Shown here piece by piece: positions 56,137 to 64,000 of a stretch of 64,000 nucleotides of DNA (position 1 is its first letter; every line of letters starts with the position of its first letter). Made by a program: the position numbers and the translations under genes. The notes under the pieces are model-generated. The model did not search any database, had not been told where the DNA came from, and saw only the letters and a list, made by a program, of their open reading frames with translations. The stretch is from Castanea sativa (taxonomy: Eukaryota > Streptophyta > Magnoliopsida > Fagales > Fagaceae): assembly GCF_040712315.1 (NCBI RefSeq), contig NC_134015.1:59349964-59413963 (forward strand), read 5' to 3'.

Positions 56137-57660
56137 ATGGCAGGCCTGGGTTCTCACCATGCAGAGTCACAGGGATCACAACCGGAGGATCTTTTCGAGC
56201 GTCTCGAGCATCGAAGGGATCGTGAGGGAAGTGTCCATACAGAATACCCCGGGGCTAGCCATACTCATGGTAGGGCTAGTACCACCCATGAGGATGGTGC
56301 TAAAGCCATGCAGAAAGAGATTAATCGTTTGAAGAGGAAGCTATGCCGCGCCAGACGTAGGTCTTTGCCGTCCTCATCTAATCCTTCCTCAGAGGAGGTC
56401 CGGGGAGGTAGCTACAGCTCAAGGTCATGCTCACCCTCCAGTGCAATGTCCTCTGGTGAGGAGGACGACCAGCCATCTCGCAGACGCAAGAAGCTTCCTT
56501 CTAGGGGCTTAGGGAACGATGCTATGAGTCGGGTGTTGCATTAACTCTCCAAATCTCTGTTTTCACAGAGGATTGAGAAAGGGAGGCTTCCCAGGAGGTT
56601 TACCCAGCCCAGCTTTACCATCTACAATGGCTGAACTGATCCGGTGGAGCACATGAGTCACTTTAACCAGAAGATGGCGGTGCACTCTCACAACGAGACC
56701 CTGATGTGTAAAGTTTTCCCCTCTAGCTTGGGACTTGTTGCTATGAGGTGGTTCAACGGCCTTAAATCGGGGTCTATAGGTTCGTTTGGGGAGCTCACTA
56801 GAGCATTCGCTTCACGGTTCATTACGTGTAGTAGAGTACCTCGGCCATTGGACTCGCTGCTATCCATGACCATGAGGGAAGGGGAGACGTTGAAAGCATA
56901 TTTCGACCAGTACTGGGAAATGTTTAATGAAATAGATGGTGACTTTGATGAGGTGGCGCTCAACACCTTTAAGGTAGGCCTTCCTACTGATCATGACTTG
57001 AGAAAGTCTTTGACTAAAAAGCCCGTCCGCAGCGTACGCCGCCTCATGGATCGTATTGATGAATACAAAAGGGTAGAGGAATACCAGCAGCAAGGAAAAG
57101 GTAAGGAGAAGGTTATCCCGCAGGAGAGAAGGGATTTCAAGTCGGACAGATACCACAACAACAAGCCGAGGAGAGATTATATCAGTCAATCCGGCTCGGC
57201 AGCAACTCAGGCCGTGAACACTGTGTTCCGAGAACCAGTACACCAATTACTGGAGAAAGTTCGTAAGGAGCCCTTCTTCAGGTGGCCTAGTAAGATGGCA
57301 GGAGACCCTGCGAAGAGGAATTAGAACCTCTTTTGTCAGTAATATCAGGACGTGGGCCACACTACTGAGAACTGTCGGACCCTTTGGGACCACTTGGAGC
57401 AGCTGGTCAGTGAAGGAAAACTAAAGCAGCACTTGTGTCAACCTGGTGGACAGGGCAGCCAATCTGGCTCGAACAATCAGAAGAATAATCCATCTCGGCC
57501 GGCATTGGGAACAATTAACGTTATTTTCGCTGCACCTGGCAGGACTGGCTTAGGTCCCACTAGGGTGATGGCAGTTTCCCATTCTCAGGCTGAGGAGGCA
57601 GGCTGCAGGCCGAAGAGGTTGAAGGTGACTTTACCCGTCTTGGGATTTTCGGAGGAGGAT
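56137..57660 (+). pseudogene. Element B gag
   Basis: Aligned with element A Gag over its length, from MAGLGSHHAESQGSQ to the junction PVLGFSEEDKVGTI. In-frame stops at 56542 (CAA to TAA), 56632 (CGA to TGA), 57322 (CAG to TAG) and 57349 (TAA) break it. The zinc-knuckle region is CQ-stop-YQDVGHTTENC, so its first His is also lost. Unlike A, the frame runs on into protease without a stop. Confidence 0.92.
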
Positions 57661-58149
57661 AAGGTTGGTACTATCCAACCTTATGACGATGCCCTTGTAG
57701 TTACTATTAGGATAGGGAGTTATGATGTGAAGAGAGTGATGATTGATCAGGGCAGCGGTGCAGATATCATGTACCCTGATTTATTTAAGGGGCTAAGGTT
57801 GAAGCTAGAAGATCTCACTCCTTATGACTCGCCACTCATAAGCTTCGAAGGAAGAGCCGTTGTGCCGAAGGGACAGATTCGTTTGCCCGTTCTATCCGGC
57901 TCAGAAACAGTTGAGGTGGATTTCATTGTGGTCGACGCGTACTCCCCATATACAGCCATCCTCGCCAGGCCATGGCTGCACGCTTTGGGAGCCGTCTCCT
58001 CTACCTCACATGTTAAAGTTAAGTTCCCCTCTAGGGAATATGTTGAGGAAATCCTCGGCAGCCAATCGGTGGCCAGGCAATGCATATCAGCCGCAGTGCT
58101 TCATCAGACAGAAGCCGAGTCATTAGCTTTGCTCATCCAAGAGTCATAG
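57661..58149 (+). CDS. Element B protease region
   Basis: VMIDQGSGADIMYPDLF and FIVVDAYSPYTAILARPWLH mark the aspartic protease. It is open from 57352 and ends at TAG 58147-58149, followed by CAA TTA; the frame continues open into reverse transcriptase. No private stop lies within the protease itself. Confidence 0.87.
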   Translation, partial: KVGTIQPYDDALVVTIRIGSYDVKRVMIDQGSGADIMYPDLFKGLRLKLEDLTPYDSPLISFEGRAVVPKGQIRLPVLSGSETVEVDFIVVDAYSPYTAILARPWLHALGAVSSTSHVKVKFPSREYVEEILGSQSVARQCISAAVLHQTEAESLALLIQES

Positions 58150-58155
58150 CAATTA
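58147..58155 (+). promoter_or_regulatory. UAG-CAA-UUA leaky-stop context between protease and reverse transcriptase
   Basis: TAG CAA TTA is the same nine-base context as the tobamovirus readthrough site. It sits at the same codon as the TAG CAG TTA of element A (45821-45829). Function inferred. Confidence 0.6.
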
Positions 58156-59511
58156 ATAGCTCCGGATGCACCTGGAGCGATGACAGGAGAGGAGGCTGTT
58201 TATGAGGAGTTAGAGAAGTTTTTGATAGCAGATGACCTAGAGAGGTTCTTCCAAGTTGGCATACGTTTGCCACACCAGGAGAAGATGGAGTTGTTGGAAT
58301 TTCTGAAGGACAATATTGTTGTTTTTGCGTGGGACCCTTATGAGGCTCCAGGCGTAGATCCGAGCTTCATTTGTCATCGTTTAAACGTCAACCCTGCCAT
58401 TGTTCCGAGAAGGCAGCCACCTCGGTGTTCTTCCAAAGAACATTCCGAGGCTGTGAAGGAAGAGGTGCTCAAACTTAAGAAGGCTGGGGCTATTAAAGAA
58501 TTTTTCTACCCCGAATGGTTGGCGCATACGGTTGTGGTTAAAAAGAAGAATGGAACGTGGAGAGTGTGTGTGGACTTCACAGATTTGAACAAGGCCTGCC
58601 CCAAGGATTCGTTCCCAATGCCCCGTATTGATCAACTGGTGGATGCCACTGTCGGACATCCTCGAATGAGTTTTTTGGATGCCTTCTAGGGTTACCATCA
58701 GATTCCATTAGCATTGGAGGATCAGGAGAAGACTGCTTTCATTACTCCAATAGGGAACTACCACTATAAGGTCATGCCATTTGGGTTGAAGAATGCTGGG
58801 GCTACTTACCAAAGAATGATAACCAGAATGTTTGAATAGCAACTAGGGAAGACCATTGAGGTGTATGTAGATGATATGGTGGTGAAGAGCAAAACAATAC
58901 CTTCACACGTCAAAGATCTAGCCGACACCTTCTAGGTGCTAAGAAAGTACAAGTTGCGCCCTAATGCCTCACAGTGCTCTTTTGGCGTGGGATCTAGAAA
59001 GTTCTTGGGGTATATGATTACTCATAGAGGCATAGAGGTAAACCCAGCGCAGGTCAAAGCTATTCAGGGTTTGCAGCTGCCTCGGAACCCAAAAGAGATC
59101 CAGAAATTGACCGGAATGATTGCGGCATTGAATAGGTTTATCTCTCAGTCAGCTGACCGATGCCATCCTTTCTTCCAATTGTTGAATAAGTGGAAAGGGT
59201 TTCAATGGACCGAGGACTGCGTGTTAGCTTTCCAACAGCTTAACCAATATCTTTCTCGGCCACCCATTTTGTCTCGCCCCGAGGCGGACGAGGTCTTGTT
59301 TGCTTATCTGGCAGTGGTCGTCCACGCGGTCAGCCTAGTCCTTATAAGGAATGAAAGCGGGGTGCAAAGACCACTCTACTACGTTAGTAAGTCTTTGAAT
59401 GAGGCCGAGATGCGCTATCTACTCTTGGAGAAAGCACTTCTGGCCATAGTTCATGCCACGCGCAAGCTTCCTCATTATTTTCAGTCTCACACTGTGGTGG
59501 TTCTAACCTAA
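58150..59511 (+). pseudogene. Element B reverse transcriptase and first RNase H
   Basis: Shows WRVCVDFTDLNKACPKD, MPFGLKNAGATYQRM, YVDDMVVKS (58865-58890) and PLYYVSKSLNEAE. Stops at 58687, 58838, 58933 and 59509 are CAG to TAG or CAA to TAA relative to element A. Otherwise it is in the same frame as gag. Confidence 0.92.
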
Positions 59512-60350
59512 TTGCCTCTCAAGGCAATGTTACACAGCGCCAATTACTCTGGTAGGGTGGCAAAGTGGGGAACCATTTTAGGAGCTTTTGACGTTAAATA
59601 CAAGCCTCGCACCTCGGTGAAGGGGCAGGTCCTCGCTGACTTGGTGGCAGAGTTTACCGAACCATTGCTAAAAGAAACTCTGAAAGAGGCGCACATGGAT
59701 GAAAAATTAGTTGGTGTGATCACAGCCGCAGTACCTCCGACTTGGAAAGTGTATGTGGATGGGGCAGCTAATCAGAGAGGGTCTGGTGTTGGACTTGTCC
59801 TAATGTCCCCTGAGGGGATTGTCTTCGAAAAATCTTGGGGATTGTCTTCGAAAAATCTTTGAGATTGGCGTTCTCGGCTACTAATAATGAGACCGAGTAT
59901 GAAGCAGTCTTGGTCGCCATGAAGATGGTACGTAGGATGGGTGGAAAGGAAATCCATGTGTTCTCGGACTCTCAGTTAGTGGTCGGCCAAGTCATGGGGA
60001 CCATGGAGGCTAGAGACCCTAGAATGCAGGAATATTTGGCCTAGGTCAAGCGTCAGCAAGCTGAATTTAACTCCTTTGTCTTAGCTCACATTTCTAGGAG
60101 TGGGAACACCCATGCAGATTCTTTGGCTACGTTAGCAACATCGTCGACTCAGGGTTTGCCCAGGATTATCCTCGTGGAGGATTTGCTAGAGCCAACTCTT
60201 ACCATTGTTAGCGCAGTTCGCATTCATCTGATAAGGCCTGGACCTAGTTGGATTGACCCGGTTATATCTTTTCTTAAGAATGACATCCTTCCTGAGGACA
60301 AATCTGAAGCAGATAAGATACGTCGAAAGCCGCCACGTTTCTGGTTGTCC
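59512..60350 (+). pseudogene. Element B second RNase H (aRNH) domain
   Basis: WKVYVDGAANQRGSGVGLVL, FSATNNETEYEAVL, FSDSQLVVGQV. A short tandem duplication at about 59816-59860 ('attgtcttcgaaaaatctt' twice) shifts the frame inside the domain. A stop at 60042 is CAG to TAG relative to A. Confidence 0.9.
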
Positions 60351-61488
60351 GAGGACCAGAAACTGTATAAACGGTCCTTCTCAAGACCATACTTGTTGTG
60401 TGTGCACCCTAAATCAACGGAAGCGCTTCTGGAGGAACTGCATGAAGGGATTTATGGGAGCCACACCGGGGGAAGGTCCGTAGCCCACAGAGCTCTGACT
60501 TAAGGTTATTGGTGGCCTAATATGCAAAGGGAGGCTCAGGATTATACTCGAAAGTGTGATCAATGCCAGAGGTTCGCCCCTAATATTCATCAACCTGGAG
60601 GGGCTCTCAACCCTCTCTCCAGTCCTTGGCCTTTTGCACAATGGGGATTGGACATAGTGGGGCCATTTCTGAGGGCTGCAGGAAACAAAAGATGGCTTCT
60701 CGTGGGGACAGACTATTTCACTAAATGGGTTGAGGCCGAGCCCTTAACAAATATTAGAGACGTTGATTCCAAGAAATTTGTCTGGAAAAACATCGTCACT
60801 AGATTCGGTATACCACACACACTTATCTCAGACAATGGCGTTCAATTCGACAGCAAGGCTTTTTAGGAAATATTGTGGTGACATGGGCATCATAAATAGA
60901 TACTCCACCCCAGCTTATCCTCAGGGAAATGGGTAAGCCGAGACCGTTAACAAGGTCATAGTCAGTAGGCTGAAGAAAAGGTTGGACGATGAGAAGGGCA
61001 GATGGGTAGAAGAGCTCCCACATGTTCTGTGGACGTATCGGACTACACCGCGCAGGTCCACGGGAGAAACGCCATTCTCTATGACTTATGGAGCCGAGGC
61101 GGTGATACCTCTGGAATCTGGTTTTCCCACCCTGAAGACGAGTTCTTTTAGCCTAGAGAATAACGACGGCCTCTTGGAGAAAGGCCTTGATTTACTTGAG
61201 GAACGACGCGAGGCAGCTATGGTCTAAATGGCTTATTATCAACAGAAGCTTAAACGGGGATATGACACCCACGTGAAGCTAAGGCCACTCGCACCTGGGG
61301 ATCTTGTACTAAGAAAAGTTGTGGGCACTTCTAAGAACCCAGCTTGGGGTAAGTTAGGACCAAACTGGGAAGGCCCCTATCGCATTGTTTCCGTAACGGG
61401 CATAGGGTCATATCGGCTAGCCGACCTAGATGAAAGAATTGTACCACGCCCATGGAATGTAAATAACCTTCGAAAGTATTATTATTAA
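60351..61488 (+). pseudogene. Element B integrase
   Basis: Zinc-finger part HEGIYGSHTG...CDQCQRF, core VGTDYFTKW, SDNGVQFDSKAF and the Glu region near 60940. The C-terminus GSYRLADLDERIV..NNLRKYYY ends at 61488. A one-base insertion near 60864 restores the gag frame lost in the RNase H. Stops at 60501, 60932 and 61225 are CAA to TAA. Confidence 0.92.
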
Positions 61489-61540
61489 TAAAATGTGCTT
61501 TTGTTAGTTAGTAGTTCAAATTATAAATACTTCAGGGGCT

Positions 61541-62682
61541 TGCAGTTACTATTATTAAGAGTCAAACAGAAACTTGGTTAAGTGTAATCCTCAAACCACA
61601 AACCTTGTGGAAATTGATATCTTGTCATTTGTTAAACAGAACCCTAGTTATGCCGGGTCCTCGGACCTCCTACTTTGGGAAAATTAACATTTGAAGTTAC
61701 TATTATTAAGTGTCAAACAGAAATTTGGTTAAGTGTAGTCCTTGGACCACAAACCTTGTGGAAATTGATATCTTGTCATTTGTTAAACGGAACCTTAGTT
61801 ATGCCGGGTCCTCGGACCTCCTACTTTGGGAAAATTAACATTTGAAGTTACTATTATTAAGTGTCAAACAGAAACTTGGTTAAGTATAGTCCTCGGACCA
61901 CAAACCTTGTGGAAATTGATATCTTGTCATTTGTTAAACAGAACCTTAGTTATGCCGGGTCCTCGGACCTCCTACTTTGGGAAAATTAACATTTGAAGTT
62001 ACTATTATTAAGTGTCAAACAGAAATTTGGTTAAGTGTAGTCCTTGGACCACAAACCTTGTGGAAATTGATATCTTGTCATTTGTTAAACAGAACCTTAG
62101 TTATGCCGAGTCCTCGAACCTCCTACTTTGGGAAAATTAACATTTGAAGTTACTATTATTAAGTGTCAAACAGAAACTTGGTTAAGTGTAGTCCTCGGAC
62201 CACAAACCTTGTGGAAATTGATATCTTGTCATTTGTTAAACAGAACCTTAGTTATGCCGGGTCCTCGGACCTCCTACTTTGGAAAAATTAACATTTGAAG
62301 TTACTATTATTAAGTGTCAAACAGAAACTTGGTTAAGTGTAGTCCTCAAACCATAAACCTTGTGGAAATTGATATCTTGTCATTTGTTAAACAGAACCCT
62401 AGTTATGCCGGGTCCTCGGACCTCCTACTTTGGGAAAATTAACATTTGAAGTTACTATTATTAAGTGTCAAACAGAAACTTGGTTAAGTATAGTCCTCGG
62501 ACCACAAACCTTGTGGAAATTGATATCTTGTCATTTGTTAAACAGAACCTTAGTTATGCCGGGTCCTCGGACCTCCTACTTTGGGAAAATTAACATTTTG
62601 AAGTTACTATTCTTAAGTGTCAAACAGAAATTTATTTAAGTATGGTCCTCGGACCACAAACCTTGTGGAAATTGATATCTCA
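61541..62682. repeat. 151-bp tandem array of element B
   Basis: The marker CACAAACCTT starts at 61597, 61748, 61899, 62050, 62201, 62352 (one mismatch), 62503 and 62655: seven periods, six of exactly 151 bp and one of 152. The unit is the reverse complement of the array in element A, as expected from the element orientation. TCCTCGGACC occurs twice per unit. Confidence 0.95.
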
Positions 62683-63099
62683 GTTACTGTTCTTATTCTT
62701 ATCACATGCTTTGTGGAAATCACTATTTTACTATTCGTTAACTTAGATCTTAAGTTCTATATCATTAAGTGTTAAATAAATGTTTGCAAGGAATAACCCT
62801 CGGACCTGACATCCTACTGAGAGTAATACTTCACATTACAAAGGTTCAACCATCATGTGGGTCTTTTAACTAAGGCATTGATTAATGACCAAACTAAGTT
62901 ATGCGGATGTTTTGAAGTTATAGTTGTTTGATTGGTGGAGTTAGACTTACTTATTCTGTTCTCCCTTTAACTATTTATTAGTGAAAACTTTCATGAATAA
63001 AGTAAAACAAATACAATATGAATGAAAGTTGAATAAAACTGTTCTTCATTAATCATATACAAAAAAAGGGGAGGAGTACAAAAAGTTCTATCCTAGGCC
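62683..63099. other. Spacer between array and antisense gene in element B
   Basis: AT-rich DNA with diverged array pieces. It corresponds to 40897-41338 of element A, and no gene is seen. Confidence 0.6.
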
Positions 63100-64000
63100 T
63101 TAAGCTTGTGGAGGGGGGTCTTGGAGGGAGCTACTGCCAGCCTCGGTACTCTTTAGGTCCAGCTCAAAGGTGGACAAAACTTGCTTCCCTTTGTCTGTTG
63201 AAGGGATGAGGGGCTCCATGTCTTGAACTTGCTCATTCTCGGCGCCATCACACTTGTCCTTCTTTTTATGGGAACCTTCAGGTTCTGTAGGATCAGGAAC
63301 AAGTTCTTGCATCACAGGAGGAAGGGCAGGAGAGGCTGCTATAGGAGGGTCTTCTATCTCCTGTATGTCTAGGGGGAGCTAGATGTTCTCGGGCTTCCTC
63401 AGCTCGGAAGCTGGAGGAACCCCTGTTGCATTCATGGCCTCTCCCCAGACCTGTTGACAGTACTCTCGGCACAACGCCGCGAAGGCCTCTGTCAACAGTT
63501 CTTGCGTTCTAGTCACCCCTTCCTGATAGCTGGCCTTCTTCGCAGCCTCCAGTGCTTGCTTGTGGGTGCGAGCCTCCTCCTTCATCAGCGTAAGCTCCTT
63601 CTCCAAGTTGGAGCGTGCCCGTTGGGCTAGAGAGAGCTCGTTGTCCTTTTGGCGATGAAGCTTACGCTGCCCCTCCACTTGGGTCTCCATTGTCTTTAAG
63701 CTGGCCTCGGCGCCATCCCTTTCCCTTTTCAGGTCGGCCAGCTGCGATGTGATCTTCCCTTTTTCTGCTAAGGCCTGGCCTAGAGATCTTTCTGTCTTCT
63801 GCCTTAGCTCTTGCTCCACTCCAGCTCGCTTCCGATAGTCCTCCACAAACTTCTCGGCAGCGAAAACTTCTTGGATGGACTGCGAAAATGTCAGGAAGTT
63901 AAAAATGGTAAAGTATCTACAAATGAATCTAGAGTACAAGTGTCAGATGGAACTTACCAGAGCTAGACCCCTTTTTAATGAAAGGAATAACTGAGGCTGA
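63100..64000 (-). pseudogene. Antisense accessory gene of element B, 3' part
   Basis: Minus strand. Exon 3 is 63879-63100. The intron is 63957-63880, with GTAAGT donor and TTTTCGCAG acceptor at the same places as in element A. The end of exon 2 is 63958 to beyond the window. Exon 3 encodes the same coiled coil (QEVFAAEKFVEDYRKRAG, LKRERDGAEASLKTMETQ). A TAG after KPENI (about 63378) stands where element A has TGG, then the frame continues to PPPQA and a stop at 63100. Except for that codon the frame is open over 260 codons. Confidence 0.85.

Larger units (their letters stand above)
55336..64000 (+). mobile_element. Ty3/gypsy Tat-lineage retrotransposon, element B (cut by window end)
   Basis: Same family as element A but on the plus strand and more decayed. 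Order: 5' LTR, primer-binding site, gag, protease, reverse transcriptase, two RNase H domains, integrase, 151-bp array, antisense gene on the minus strand. The 3' LTR lies beyond the window, so no target-site duplication can be checked. It carries a dozen private stop codons and two frameshifts. Confidence 0.95.

Overview
This window is nuclear DNA of a flowering plant, probably a woody eudicot. The base composition is AT-rich with many poly-A/T runs. It contains a plant cytochrome P450 gene with spliceosomal introns, a plant-type cytosolic sulfotransferase relic, Copia, Ty3/gypsy and L1-type LINE retrotransposons, and several MITE families. A Fagales genome such as oak or chestnut would fit the style of the repeats, but that is an impression and not a demonstration.

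Layout. 1-9162 is one copy of a large segmental duplication whose second copy starts at 27391. It carries the 3' half of a LINE, a Copia-type solo LTR inside that LINE, and about 6.2 kb of non-coding flank. 9163-16517 is single-copy or intergenic DNA holding a solo gypsy LTR (12040-12768) and a broken sulfotransferase gene (14438-15399, minus). 16518-22109 is a decayed full-length Copia element. 22280-29493 is a full-length but decayed LINE with a 13-bp target-site duplication, interrupted by the solo LTR at 27088-28003. 29507-37130 repeats the flank seen at 2683-8944, here with a 1.34-kb PIF/Harbinger-like insertion. 37136-48582 is a complete Ty3/gypsy Tat-lineage element on the minus strand (element A). 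49860-52332 (minus) is the only intact host gene seen, a five-exon cytochrome P450 of 516 codons, most like CYP749A of the CYP72 clan. 52640-54759 is a 5'-truncated LINE just upstream of it. 55336 to the window end is a second element of the same gypsy family on the plus strand (element B), cut by the window edge.

The most interesting material is the gypsy family. Both copies carry gag, protease, reverse transcriptase, RNase H, a second RNase H and integrase. A 151-bp tandem array and a spliced gene on the opposite strand lie between integrase and the 3' LTR. In both copies the protease and reverse transcriptase regions are separated by a UAG in the context UAG-CAR-UUA, the tobamovirus-type leaky-stop consensus. 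Nearly all other nonsense codons look like cytosine deamination and differ between the copies.

Other notable points are a 39-bp perfect match between the Copia gag and the neighbouring LINE ORF1, which looks like a templated repair patch, and a clear relative chronology of insertions read from the two copies of the duplication. I saw no rRNA, tRNA or CRISPR array.
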